Source: an uncultured Muribaculaceae bacterium (GTDB taxonomy: Bacteria; Bacteroidota; Bacteroidia; Bacteroidales; Muribaculaceae). From it: DNA of 25,820 nucleotides. Under the pieces are notes generated by a model that saw nothing but the letters and a program-made list of their open reading frames with translations, was not told the DNA's origin and did no database searches. Position numbers and translations under genes: made by a program. The stretch is from the NCBI GenBank assembly GCA_910589095.1, contig CAJUSN010000017.1, positions 1 to 25,820 of the forward strand, written 5' to 3'. Position 1 is the first letter of the stretch. Each line of letters opens with the position of its first letter. Of this stretch, positions 16,488-24,696 are shown in pieces.

Positions 16488-16495
16488 TATTTTTG
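16488..16495 (+). promoter_or_regulatory. -7 box for the GH3-family gene
   Basis: TATTTTTG is an exact match to TAnnTTTG. A TTG at 16469-16471 could be the -33 element, though the 16-base spacing is short. The upstream TTG (16493) that would extend the reading frame lies inside this box, so translation from the ATG at 16529 is favoured. Confidence 0.6.
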
Positions 16496-16528
16496 CGGAC
16501 CCGATTTCATGGGCAAAAAACCGCACTT

Positions 16529-18037
16529 ATGAATCCCACTCCGTTGATCCGACCATGGTTCTTGCGCCGCCTCAAGGCTTTGGAACGCTACGCCTCCTCC
16601 ACTGAGGAGTTGCAGCGCGCCGAGTTGCGCAGGATTCTCACCGCCGGCGAGCGATGCCTGCAGGCTCGCAGCAACGGAATTAACCGACACACTTCCCGCG
16701 AGGATTTTTGCGGGAGAATGGAGATTGCGGATTATGCTTCACTGCGTCCGCTGGTGATGCGCATGATTGCCGGAGAGCCCGATCTGCTTTGGCCCGGAGT
16801 TACCCGACGGTTCGCGCAATCCTCCGGCACCTCCGACGGAAAAAGCAAATATATCCCCGTGACCGATGCTTCGCTGCAGCGCAACCATTACCGGGGCGCG
16901 TCCGACACCGTGACCCTCTATCTGGCGCGCAATCCCAAGAGCCGCCTCTTTTCAGGCAAAGCCTTTATTCTGGGGGGCAGTTTCAGCAACGAGCTCTCAC
17001 TCCCTGCCAACTCAAAAACGCGGGTAGGCGACCTGTCGGCCAACCTCATAGAGGCCATGAGCCCATTGGCCAATATTGCCCGTATACCCTCACGCCACAC
17101 TGCACTGATGGCCGATTGGAGCCGAAAACTCCCGGCCCTGGTGGAAGCGTCAATGAACCGCAACATAACCAATATTTCAGGCGTGCCTTCATGGTTTCTC
17201 ACTGTCATACGCCGGGTAATGGAGCGCAAGGGTGCCACGGAGCTGCATGAGGTGTGGCCCAACTTGGAAGTATTTTTCCACGGCGGAATATCCTTTGCCC
17301 CTTACCGCGAGCTCTACGATAGCCTCATTGACCCCGCTCGGATGAACTATGTGGAGACCTACAATGCCTCCGAAGGCTTTTTTGCCGTCCGTGACAGGGC
17401 GGATGCACCTGGATTGTTGTTGCTGCTCGATGCCGGGGTGTTTTTCGAATTCCGCCCCATTGGAGGGGGAGAGCCACTTGCTGCCTGGGAGGTGGAAGAG
17501 GGGACGATATATGAGATGATAATCACGGCCACAAACGGACTCTGGCGCTTCCCACTTGGCGACACCGTGAAGATAGAAACCGTCAATCCGCTAAGAATTT
17601 CCATTGCCGGCCGAACAAAAAGCTTCATAAACGCATTTGGAGAAGAGGTGATGGTCCATAACACTGATGCCGCCCTGGCAAAGACTTGTGCCCGGCTCGG
17701 CTGCAAAGTGCTGGACTATACGGCCGCCCCGGTATATACCACAGACCATTCCCGCGGACATCACCAGTGGCTGATAGAGTTCGCCACTCCGCCTCGCTCC
17801 ATCGATGAGTTCGCAGCCGAACTCGACGCGGCCCTTACCCGCGAGAACAGTGACTACCAAGCCAAACGTCAAGGCAACATTTTCCTTGCCCCGCTCACAG
17901 TCACCGTCGCATCCAAAGGGCTGTTTGACCGTTGGCTCGCATCGACAGGTAAGCTCGGCGGACAGAGGAAGGTGCCCCGTCTGGCCAACGACCGCCACCT
18001 CATCGACGCTATGCTCAAGTTCAACAATCCCGGTTAA
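16529..18037 (+). CDS. GH3-family (auxin-responsive GH3-like) acyl-adenylating protein
   Basis: 502 residues of the GH3 branch of the adenylate-forming superfamily. The ATP-binding signature is SSGTSDGKSKYIPVT (98-112). Further family marks are the YNASEGFFAVRD segment in the middle (the motif that contacts the adenylate) and the C-terminal stretch GRTKSFINAFGEEVMVHNTDAALA. Plant GH3 enzymes couple jasmonate or indole-acetate to amino acids through an acyl-adenylate. Bacterial members are common in Bacteroidota, but their substrates are unknown to me. No signal peptide or membrane helix is present, so it is cytoplasmic. The ATG at 16529 fits the promoter. A DUF4919-like gene follows after 35 bases and may share the transcript. 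Confidence 0.9.
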   Translation: MNPTPLIRPWFLRRLKALERYASSTEELQRAELRRILTAGERCLQARSNGINRHTSREDFCGRMEIADYASLRPLVMRMIAGEPDLLWPGVTRRFAQSSGTSDGKSKYIPVTDASLQRNHYRGASDTVTLYLARNPKSRLFSGKAFILGGSFSNELSLPANSKTRVGDLSANLIEAMSPLANIARIPSRHTALMADWSRKLPALVEASMNRNITNISGVPSWFLTVIRRVMERKGATELHEVWPNLEVFFHGGISFAPYRELYDSLIDPARMNYVETYNASEGFFAVRDRADAPGLLLLLDAGVFFEFRPIGGGEPLAAWEVEEGTIYEMIITATNGLWRFPLGDTVKIETVNPLRISIAGRTKSFINAFGEEVMVHNTDAALAKTCARLGCKVLDYTAAPVYTTDHSRGHHQWLIEFATPPRSIDEFAAELDAALTRENSDYQAKRQGNIFLAPLTVTVASKGLFDRWLASTGKLGGQRKVPRLANDRHLIDAMLKFNNPG

Positions 18038-18072
18038 TTCATCCATTACCCCCTCAAAAAAACAACCCCATC

Positions 18073-18696
18073 ATGAAACGCATCATCACCTCACTGCTTC
18101 TCTCTCTCATTCTCTCTGTGCCCGCCATCATGGCTCAGACAGCAAAATATACACCTGACCGCAAAGCAATCACAGCAGCCGTCTCGGACAAAGCCGCCTA
18201 CAAGGCACTCGCTGACCGTTTTGCTACCGGCCAGACCCTCTCGACCGACGACATGGCAGCCCTCTACTATGGAACGGCCCTACAGCCCGGATTTTCCGCT
18301 TCGCAGACCTATCCCGAAATAGCACGCGTATATGCTGCAGGCGATTATTCCACCGCCATGAATCAAATATGGGCAGCCCTGGCTAAAGATCCCGCCAACC
18401 TTTATCTGCTCTTCACCGGCTATGGTGCAGCATCATCGCTCGGCAACGAAGAAGCCAAAACACTCCTGCAAAATCGCTTGTTGCAAGTTTGCGACCTTAT
18501 TTTCCTCACCGGCGTTGGTGTTACCCAGGAGAGTCCCTATCTGGTAGTGCGCCCTTCCGATGTGGATGAATTCGTTGTGAAATATATCCAACCCACAAGT
18601 GTCAACGGTCGCGCTAAAATCGCCAACCTCGAAGCTGTACGCGTGGCTATCGAGAATGTGGGTGATGACGTGATCCTCTACTTCCGACAATTCTGA
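18073..18696 (+). CDS. Exported DUF4919-like protein
   Basis: 207 residues with a signal peptide (MKRIITSLLLSLILSVPAIMAQ). The mature protein has KALADRFATGQTLSTDDMAALYYGTALQPGFSAS, then a helical TPR-like stretch YPEIARVYAAGDYSTAMNQIWAALAKDPANLYLLFTGYGAASSLGNEEAK. It ends with strands that include VVRPSDVDEFVVKYIQP and DVILYFRQF. This order fits the DUF4919 family of Bacteroidota exported proteins; the assignment is from memory of the motif DxxxLYYGxxxQPxFS. Function unknown. It begins 35 bases after the GH3 gene and ends 67 bases before the sulfatase gene. Confidence 0.72.
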   Translation: MKRIITSLLLSLILSVPAIMAQTAKYTPDRKAITAAVSDKAAYKALADRFATGQTLSTDDMAALYYGTALQPGFSASQTYPEIARVYAAGDYSTAMNQIWAALAKDPANLYLLFTGYGAASSLGNEEAKTLLQNRLLQVCDLIFLTGVGVTQESPYLVVRPSDVDEFVVKYIQPTSVNGRAKIANLEAVRVAIENVGDDVILYFRQF

Positions 18697-18763
18697 CGCT
18701 CTCCGCAGCGCAGCTTTTTCTCTCAAATTTATCAATCAACATCCAATCCTCCCCCTCATCGTA

Positions 18764-20320
18764 ATGAAAAAACGTACCATCGCACTGATGGCACCGGCAG
18801 CCTTATCATTGACTGCCGGCGCTGCCGTTTCTACCCCCTCATCTACTGATCCGCGCCCGGACATAATTCTCTTCATGGTCGACGACATGGGCTGGCAAGA
18901 CACCTCCGTGCCCTTTGCCGACTCCATTACTCCCTACAACCGAGCTTACCACACCCCAAACATGGAGCGACTGGCAGCTCAAGGGGTCAAATTCACACAG
19001 GCCTACGCGTGCAGCATAAGCTCGCCTTCACGCTGCAGCCTTATCACAGGAGCCAACAATGCACGCCACAGAGTGACGAACTGGACCATGTTTCGCGATC
19101 AGACCACCGATCTTCAGCATGAAGGAATAACGCTGCCGGAGTGGAACTACAATGGCGTTCAGCAGGTAAACGGTACACCCAACAGCTACGTGGGCCACTC
19201 CTTCGTGGACCGTCTGCGTGCCGACGGTTATCACACCATCCATGTGGGCAAGGCTCATTTCGGAGCACAGGACACTCCCGGCGAGATGCCCGAGCACTGG
19301 GGCTTCGAGGTGAACATAGCCGGACATGCCGCCGGCGGCCTCGCCACCTACCTCAGCGAAAAAAACTATGGCCACGATGCCGACGGCAACCCAACGGCCT
19401 ATAACAGTGTGCCCGGACTTGAGAAATATTGGGGCACAGGCACATTCGTAACTGAAGCACTCACTCAAGAGGCGCTCAAAGCCCTTGACAAGTCAGCAAA
19501 GTACAACCAGCCTTACTTTCTCTACATGGCCCACTATGCCATACACATACCCATTGACCGCGACCCGCGCTACTACGATTCCTACATCAAGGCCGGACTC
19601 TCGGAGAAAGAGGCTGCCTATGCTTCGCTGATCGAAGGTATGGACAAAAGTCTCGGCGACATTATGGACTGGGTGGAAACCAAAGGACGACCGGAAAACA
19701 CTGTAATAATATTCATGAGCGACAACGGTGGCCTCGCCACCCAGAGCGAATGGCGCGACGGACCGCTAAACACGCAAAACGCCCCGCTCCGCTCCGGCAA
19801 GGGCTCTCTGCTCGAGGGTGGCATCCGCGAACCTATGATTGTAAAATGGCCGGGGGTGGCCGATTCAGCAACCGTAATAAACGATTATGTAATGATCGAG
19901 GACTTCTATCCCTCCATTCTGGAGATGGCAGGGGTGGAATGGAAAGCCGAAGAGGACAAACCGGTCGATGGAGTGAGCTTCGTGCCAATTCTGAAAGGAG
20001 AAGCATCCACGCCCGATGACCGTGAACTCATCTGGAACTTCCCCAACGTGTGGGGCAACGAAGGTCCGGCAATCAACCTCTGCGCCTCCATACGGCGCGG
20101 GCCTTGGAAACTCATATATCACTATGACACCGGTGAAAAAGAGCTCTATAACATCCCGGCCGACATTTCCGAGAACCACAATCTCGCCACAGCCGAACCC
20201 GACACGGTGAAATTCCTATCCAAGCGTCTTGGCACGCGCCTGCGCGAAATGAACGCCGACCGCCCCTCGTTCACAGCTACCGGCAAACCATGCCCGTGGC
20301 CCGATGAGACAGAGCAGTAA
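18764..20320 (+). CDS. Exported sulfatase, serine-type, family S1
   Basis: 518 residues with a signal peptide of about 24 residues (MKKRTIALMAPAALSLTAGAAVS). The metal-binding start is DIILFMVDDMGWQD. The active-site motif is CSISSPSRCSLITG: S-x-P-x-R with Ser86 as the residue converted to formylglycine. A serine at this position requires the radical-SAM maturase anSME, which is not in the window. The MSDNGG motif and GKGSLLEGGIREPMIVKWPG complete the metal and sulfate site. The likely substrate is a sulfated glycan such as mucin or a glycosaminoglycan; the subfamily cannot be set by eye. No SusC/SusD pair is nearby, so it is not in an obvious polysaccharide-utilisation locus. No clear promoter was found in the 67-base gap. 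Confidence 0.93.
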   Translation: MKKRTIALMAPAALSLTAGAAVSTPSSTDPRPDIILFMVDDMGWQDTSVPFADSITPYNRAYHTPNMERLAAQGVKFTQAYACSISSPSRCSLITGANNARHRVTNWTMFRDQTTDLQHEGITLPEWNYNGVQQVNGTPNSYVGHSFVDRLRADGYHTIHVGKAHFGAQDTPGEMPEHWGFEVNIAGHAAGGLATYLSEKNYGHDADGNPTAYNSVPGLEKYWGTGTFVTEALTQEALKALDKSAKYNQPYFLYMAHYAIHIPIDRDPRYYDSYIKAGLSEKEAAYASLIEGMDKSLGDIMDWVETKGRPENTVIIFMSDNGGLATQSEWRDGPLNTQNAPLRSGKGSLLEGGIREPMIVKWPGVADSATVINDYVMIEDFYPSILEMAGVEWKAEEDKPVDGVSFVPILKGEASTPDDRELIWNFPNVWGNEGPAINLCASIRRGPWKLIYHYDTGEKELYNIPADISENHNLATAEPDTVKFLSKRLGTRLREMNADRPSFTATGKPCPWPDETEQ

Positions 20321-20374
20321 TACTCTAAATAAATAATCTGACCAATCTTTTCTTCATTCAACACTTTCTTTCCC

Positions 20375-20926
20375 ATGAAAACAACCGCCTTGATCTTCGC
20401 TGTGGGCATCGCCTTAACTGCCTGCAACTCAAAATCAACCGAAACCATCACACCCGCAACTGATACAGTGATCACACCTGACACGTCAGCCGTGACAATC
20501 ACCGTGACCGACAGCGTGGTTACCGCCATCATTGACTCTGTAAAACCTGAGTCCAAGCAACTTGAGGCCCTCACTGCTGCCGACGTCGTGTCAAGTTTCT
20601 ACAATGAAGCCTTCGGCCGAAAAACCTACAGTTTCTCCTGCAAGGAGTCGTCGCTGAAGAAAAAAGGTTTCACCCGCAAAGGTAATAAATGGGCCCGTAC
20701 CAATGGCGACAACACCATCACCATAGCGGAAAGTGGCGAAGATATGGATAAGAAAATCAAAATCACATTCAGCACACCGGATGAATGTAAAGCCTTCATT
20801 GCCACATTGAAAAATTCCGGCCTCGAGCCCAGTCAATACGGGGGCGCCGGTACTTACTCCTCCGGCATAGGCGACATGGACATCTCTGCCTCAACCACCT
20901 CAACAACCGTCACTTTCTCTTATTAG
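20375..20926 (+). CDS. Small lipoprotein of unknown function
   Basis: 183 residues. The lipoprotein signal is MKTTALIFAVGIALTAC with Cys17. A Thr/Val/Asp-rich linker follows (about 18-60: ITPATDTVITPDTSAVTITVTDSVV), probably an extended stalk. The folded part (about 65-183) has FYNEAFGRKTYSFSCKESSLKKKGFTRKGNKWARTNGDNTITIAESGEDMDKKIKITFSTPDECKAFIATLKNSGLEPSQYGG, an alternating strand/helix pattern. I do not recognise the family. It lies 54 bases after the sulfatase stop and may be read through from it; no separate -7 box is visible. Confidence 0.78.
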   Translation: MKTTALIFAVGIALTACNSKSTETITPATDTVITPDTSAVTITVTDSVVTAIIDSVKPESKQLEALTAADVVSSFYNEAFGRKTYSFSCKESSLKKKGFTRKGNKWARTNGDNTITIAESGEDMDKKIKITFSTPDECKAFIATLKNSGLEPSQYGGAGTYSSGIGDMDISASTTSTTVTFSY

Positions 20927-20930
20927 TGCG

Positions 20931-21251
20931 TGCAGCCTCTCCGATGCTGGTTGCACCCCTACCGAAAAACCCCACCACGGTCGCATAAAGCGACCTAATG
21001 GTGGGGTTACTATCATTTTGACTCTTCGAGTCAGCCTTATGCCGAGTAATAATCGCGCTCATCTCCGTGCAAATGAAATCTTCTAAAAGCTGCGGTTTAA
21101 TTTGCCTAAACATCTCATTTTCCTTACCTTTACCGTACAATTTTGCTTATCCCAATCCTGTAAGCAATTCCCCTTGGAAGGACGGTTCGTAGAACCGAAA
21201 TATCCTCACCCCCACCATAAGGGAGCCGGTTTTGATAAAGGAATATAACCG
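20931..21251. other. Hairpin-rich gene-free stretch between convergent genes
   Basis: The 355 bases from 20927 to 21281 hold no convincing gene but several inverted repeats. They are GTGCAGCC/GGTTGCAC (one mismatch, about 20932-20958), the long hairpin at 20968-21008, and GACTC-TTC-GAGTC (21020-21032). Further along are TTGCTTA/TAAGCAA with an 11-base loop (21143-21167), CGGTTC-GTA-GAACCG (21183-21197), and CGGTT/AACCG (21227-21251). The last two share the same arm sequence and could pair in alternative ways. On the minus strand this would be the 3' part of the HAD-ribF transcript; it could be a structured 3' UTR or a 3'-derived small RNA. No exact -7 box was found within it on either strand. 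Confidence 0.45.
20965..21008 (-). terminator. Strong rho-independent terminator, minus strand
   Basis: Read on the minus strand, AACCCCACCA (21008-20999) pairs with TGGTGGGGTT (20977-20968). An inner GGTCGC/GCGACC stem closes on a 5-base loop. A run of five T residues (20969-20965) follows. It would end transcription coming from ribF, about 275 bases past its stop. On the plus strand the tail has no T-run, so termination there should be weaker. Confidence 0.8.
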
Positions 21252-21281
21252 AATTGGAGGCTTCAACCATTTATCTCCCCG

Positions 21282-22193
21282 TTACATCAACAGAGCCCGC
21301 GCTGACTTCACATCCTCCGTAAGCTGCAACCGCAACTCTTCCACCGAAGGGAAGCGATGCTCGTCGCGGATACGCGCCGGCAATTCAACCCTTACTTTTT
21401 TGCCGTAGATATCACCGCTGAAATCAAGCAGATGAGCCTCTATGGTCACATCCTGCATATCGGAATTCACAGTTGGACGCCAGCCGATATTGACCATGGC
21501 TCCATAAACCTCGCTGTCACCCTCAACGGTAACGCGGGCCGCATAAACGCCCGATCCGGGCAAGATAAGTTCAGGATGGAGAGGGCGCACATTGGCTGTG
21601 GGAAATCCTATGGTACGCCCGAGCTGACGTCCGGCAACCACCTCACCCTCCAACCGGCATGGTCGCCCGAGCAACGCGCCAGCTTTTTCAACCTGCCCGG
21701 CTGCAATGAGCCTGCGTATGATAGAAGAGCTAACCTTCGCCCCGGGCACCTCGGTGGCCAACACTACCTCTACGCCTATCTCCCGGCCAATCCTGTGATA
21801 GTCAGTAAACCCATGCGAGCGATCAGAACCGAAATGATGGTTGAAACCGACCAGAAGGGTGCGCACACCGTAAGTGTCGCGTAACATGAGCATGAACTCA
21901 CGCGATGTTAGAGCCCTGAGTTCATCGTTGAAATCAAGCATCACCACCCTGCCAATTCCCTCGGCCCGCAGCAACGTTTCGCGCTCGCATGAGGTAGAAA
22001 TCAGGGGTACAGGACAGTCAGGAGTCAACACACAGGTGGGATGGCTGCGGAAAGTGACCACACCCGGCACCATTCCCCGCTCTCCGGCCACTGATTTCAA
22101 CTGCGCCAGCAGATGGCGGTGGCCGGCGTGAACACCGTCGAACATTCCGATGGCAACCGCCAAAGGCGCTGATGATTCAACAGCCTTATTCAC
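21282..22193 (-). CDS. ribF: Bifunctional riboflavin kinase/FAD synthetase
   Basis: 303 residues. Phosphorylates riboflavin to FMN, then adenylates FMN to FAD, in the cytoplasm. The N-terminal nucleotidyltransferase domain has AIGMFDGVHAGHRHLL (HAGH 22-25) and LLVGFNHHFGSDRSHG. The C-terminal flavokinase domain has GRTIGFPTANV, PGSGVYAARV, MVNIGWRPT and VTIEAHLLDFSGDIYGK. All key motifs are intact. The start codon is GTG at 22193, six bases after the stop of the upstream HAD gene, so the two form an operon. No FMN riboswitch is apparent upstream. Confidence 0.97.
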   Translation of the reverse strand: MNKAVESSAPLAVAIGMFDGVHAGHRHLLAQLKSVAGERGMVPGVVTFRSHPTCVLTPDCPVPLISTSCERETLLRAEGIGRVVMLDFNDELRALTSREFMLMLRDTYGVRTLLVGFNHHFGSDRSHGFTDYHRIGREIGVEVVLATEVPGAKVSSSIIRRLIAAGQVEKAGALLGRPCRLEGEVVAGRQLGRTIGFPTANVRPLHPELILPGSGVYAARVTVEGDSEVYGAMVNIGWRPTVNSDMQDVTIEAHLLDFSGDIYGKKVRVELPARIRDEHRFPSVEELRLQLTEDVKSARALLM

Positions 22194-22199
22194 GACCCG

Positions 22200-22841
22200 T
22201 CAATCGATTGTTATACCGGGATATGCAGCAAGAAGCTCCATGAACTCGCTGCCGGGATGCACACAAATGGTTTTGAATCCCAAGGCGGCCGCTGCATCGC
22301 AGTTAGCCTGCGAGTCATCAAGGAAAATGGTTTCTTCCGGACGGATTCCAAAGCGCTGTTCGGCATCGCGGAAAATGCGTGCATCAGGTTTCATGCATCC
22401 GGCCTTGTAGCTGCGCTCTATTCCGTCAAAATAGAAGTTTACATCCTTCCCTTCCTGCGCGAAATTGCGGGCAATGCCGTCGGCCCACATGATGGGATTT
22501 GTGTTTGAAAGAAGATAGAGATTGAAATTCTTTTTCAGTTTCCTCAACGCTTCCAGACGGTAAGCGGGAATCCCTTTGAGGAACTCACCGAATGCATGGT
22601 CAATGTCGGCATCCGCAATAGACGCATCGCCAATAATGGCGCGCACATCATCACGAAACTTTTCAGGAGTGCTGCTCCCGTTCTCTATGGCCGCAAACGG
22701 ACCAGACTGGGAGTACTCGCCCAAAAACTCATCAGGATTCTTCATTCCGAGGCGCTTGAAAGCCTGCACGCAATCCTCACGGCGTATGTTCATAATCACG
22801 CCCCCGAGGTCGAACATCAAATTCTTTATCATATCATTCAT
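22200..22841 (-). CDS. HAD-family phosphatase (subfamily IA, YihX-like)
   Basis: About 213 residues. Motif I is NLMFDLGGVIMN, with the nucleophile Asp11 and the second acid replaced by Gly. That variant is seen in YihX-type HAD phosphatases, which act on sugar phosphates such as glucose-1-phosphate. Motif II is LLSNTNP, motif III is YKAGCMKPD (Lys) and motif IV is IFLDDSQANCDAAAALG. A helical cap lies between motifs I and II. The ribF gene follows after six bases. An FMN or other phosphate phosphatase role is conceivable from context but not shown. The frame extends to a TTG at 22847; the ATG at 22841 is preferred and the ATG at 22832 (MIKNLMFDLGG) is equally typical. Confidence 0.88.
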   Translation of the reverse strand: MNDMIKNLMFDLGGVIMNIRREDCVQAFKRLGMKNPDEFLGEYSQSGPFAAIENGSSTPEKFRDDVRAIIGDASIADADIDHAFGEFLKGIPAYRLEALRKLKKNFNLYLLSNTNPIMWADGIARNFAQEGKDVNFYFDGIERSYKAGCMKPDARIFRDAEQRFGIRPEETIFLDDSQANCDAAAALGFKTICVHPGSEFMELLAAYPGITID

Positions 22842-22948
22842 CGGCAAACCAACAGGGTTTCCACCACAAAATTCCTAAAAAAACGCCAAATACACAAACT
22901 TTCACCATTACCTTGAAATAAAACTGAACAATTTTTGAGGTTTTTTCG

Positions 22949-22956
22949 TATTTTTG
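22949..22956 (+). promoter_or_regulatory. -7 box for the secreted endonuclease gene
   Basis: TATTTTTG is an exact match to TAnnTTTG, 27 bases before the ATG at 22983. A TTTG at 22934-22937 is too close to serve as a normal -33 element, and no other candidate is clear. Confidence 0.55.
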
Positions 22957-22982
22957 TCAGCTATTAACTTCACCTGACTCAA

Positions 22983-24650
22983 ATGAAACATTGCTACCCA
23001 CTGCGCTCCGTCATGGCGCTCCTCGCCCTGTCAGTGCTCGCTGCATTATCGGCAGCCGTGCCGGCCGGCTACTATTCATCACTCAAGGGCAAAAGTGAAT
23101 CAGAACTGAAAACAGCTCTGTACCAGATAATCAACCCACACACGTTGGTATCATCCTATCAGAATTTGCCCCAATATTTTCAAAAAACCGACGTTTATCC
23201 CAACTCCAAGCGTTGGTGGGACATGTATTCCGACATCCCCCTCTACGCACCCAGCTTTTCCGGACTGAACCGTGAGCACTCACTCCCCAAAAGCTGGTGG
23301 GGCGGAAGCACCACCACTCCGGCCTACACCGACCTAAACCATCTATACCCCTCGGAAGCAGCAGCCAATCTGGCTAAAAGCAACTACCCACTCGGCAAAG
23401 TGGTGGGTACGCAAACCTTTTCCAATGGCGTATCCACTGTGGGTATCGGAGAGAACTCCGGTGGCGCCAAGTATGTGTTCGAACCGGCCGACGAATACAA
23501 AGGTGACTTTGCACGCACCTACTTCTACATGGTGACCTGCTACCAGAACATGTCGTGGAAATACACTTATATGTGTCGCGACGGCGTGTATCCCTCACTG
23601 CAACAATGGGCCATTGATCTTCTGCTCGAATGGCACCGCGCCGATCCGGTGAGCGAAAAAGAGGTGCTTCGCAACGAGCAGGTGTTCCTTGTGCAAAACA
23701 ATCGCAACCCTTACATCGATTACCCTGACCTGGTGGAATATATCTGGGGTAACAAAAAAGGACAGATTTACAATCCCACAGACACTCCCGAGCAGCCGGG
23801 CGGGACAGCCAACCTCATCACTCCCCCCAACGGGATGACACTTGACTTCAGCCAGACAGCACAAGGCTATACCTCCACCGCCCAAGTACAGTTCAAGGGG
23901 GAAAACCTGCGCGGCTCGCTCGAACTCTCCATCGGAGGTGCCAGCCGCTCACTGTTCACCCTTTCAGCCAACACCGTGAGTGCAGCTGCCGCCAACTCCA
24001 CAGGTGGCACATGGGTAACGATAACCTACAAGCCGACTGAAGTAGGCGAGCATACAGCCAACCTCATCATCACCGACGGCGGCCTTGACGAAGGCTCCCG
24101 TATTGTGCAACTGCGAGGCGAATGTTTGCCGGTGCCCGAACTCTCAGCTCCTGTGGCAACCCAAGCCACAGACATCACCGCCGACAGCTACGTTGCCAAC
24201 TGGGAAGCGCCGGCCGATGAAACAATCGACTTCTACATGGTGACCCTCAAACGCTACAGCAAAGGCACCGTGACCACCGAACAGCTCCCGGCAGAAAACA
24301 CCTCACTGGAAATCACCGACTTTGCCGATGACGATTACCACACCTACTCCGTGCAGTCGTCTCGCCTCGGTATCCTCTCGGATGCTTCAAACGTAATCAC
24401 TGTCAACCACTCCGCCGGCATAGGCTCAGTGGATGCCGACAAGCCATTGCAGGTGGAAACCTTTGCCGGCGGCACAGTACGTTTCCGCTGCTCCGAACCT
24501 CACCTTTCGGTGTCCATCTTCGATCTGGCCGGCCGCTGCGTGACCACCATTTCTGAAGTAACAGATTACCAAGAGGTCACACTGCCGGCAGGTGCCTATC
24601 TGGTCACTTCCGCATCCCACCGCTCGCCGGTGAAGATTATCGTGTGGTAA
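22983..24650 (+). CDS. Secreted endonuclease I with T9SS sorting domain
   Basis: 555 residues. The signal peptide is about residues 1-26. The nuclease domain (about 30-265) is of the EndA/NucM/Vvn type: GLNREHSLPKSWWGG has the Glu98-His99 catalytic pair, and TDLNHLYPSEAAANLAKSNYPLG has the metal-binding asparagine region. These are beta-beta-alpha-metal nucleases that cut DNA and RNA without sequence preference. A beta-sandwich follows (about 270-378; LDFSQTAQGYTSTAQVQFKG to IVQLRGEC), then a fibronectin-III-like domain (about 385-470). A T9SS type A sorting domain ends the protein (about 475-555; VSIFDLAGRCVTTI, LPAGAYLVTS). It is probably surface-anchored or released, scavenging nucleic acid or loosening extracellular-DNA matrices. 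The gene stands alone. Confidence 0.92.
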   Translation: MKHCYPLRSVMALLALSVLAALSAAVPAGYYSSLKGKSESELKTALYQIINPHTLVSSYQNLPQYFQKTDVYPNSKRWWDMYSDIPLYAPSFSGLNREHSLPKSWWGGSTTTPAYTDLNHLYPSEAAANLAKSNYPLGKVVGTQTFSNGVSTVGIGENSGGAKYVFEPADEYKGDFARTYFYMVTCYQNMSWKYTYMCRDGVYPSLQQWAIDLLLEWHRADPVSEKEVLRNEQVFLVQNNRNPYIDYPDLVEYIWGNKKGQIYNPTDTPEQPGGTANLITPPNGMTLDFSQTAQGYTSTAQVQFKGENLRGSLELSIGGASRSLFTLSANTVSAAAANSTGGTWVTITYKPTEVGEHTANLIITDGGLDEGSRIVQLRGECLPVPELSAPVATQATDITADSYVANWEAPADETIDFYMVTLKRYSKGTVTTEQLPAENTSLEITDFADDDYHTYSVQSSRLGILSDASNVITVNHSAGIGSVDADKPLQVETFAGGTVRFRCSEPHLSVSIFDLAGRCVTTISEVTDYQEVTLPAGAYLVTSASHRSPVKIIVW

Positions 24651-24659
24651 CCTTACACG

Positions 24660-24676
24660 GTTCCGGAGTCCGGAAC
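24660..24676. repeat. Short perfect hairpin after the endonuclease gene
   Basis: GTTCCGG (24660-24666) and CCGGAAC (24670-24676) pair perfectly around a 3-base loop, nine bases after the endonuclease stop. No T-run follows. It may stabilise the mRNA 3' end or assist the larger hairpin just downstream. Confidence 0.5.
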
Positions 24677-24696
24677 TCATAATAGAATTTAACATT

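Noticed and set aside
16493..16528. Extension of the GH3-like gene to a TTG at 16493.
   Set aside because: That TTG is part of the -7 promoter box at 16488-16495, so it would not be in the mRNA.
20910..21140. A 76-codon minus-strand frame (or 67 codons from 21113) with an AAGGAAA stretch before the inner ATG.
   Set aside because: It runs straight through the strong minus-strand terminator hairpin and its T-run at 20965-21008. The frame has no recognisable domain. The region is better explained as a structured 3' UTR.
22983..24650. Whether the endonuclease is part of a phage-defence system.
   Set aside because: It has a signal peptide and a T9SS sorting domain, so it acts outside the cell. 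It stands alone with its own promoter and terminator, and no defence partner is nearby.
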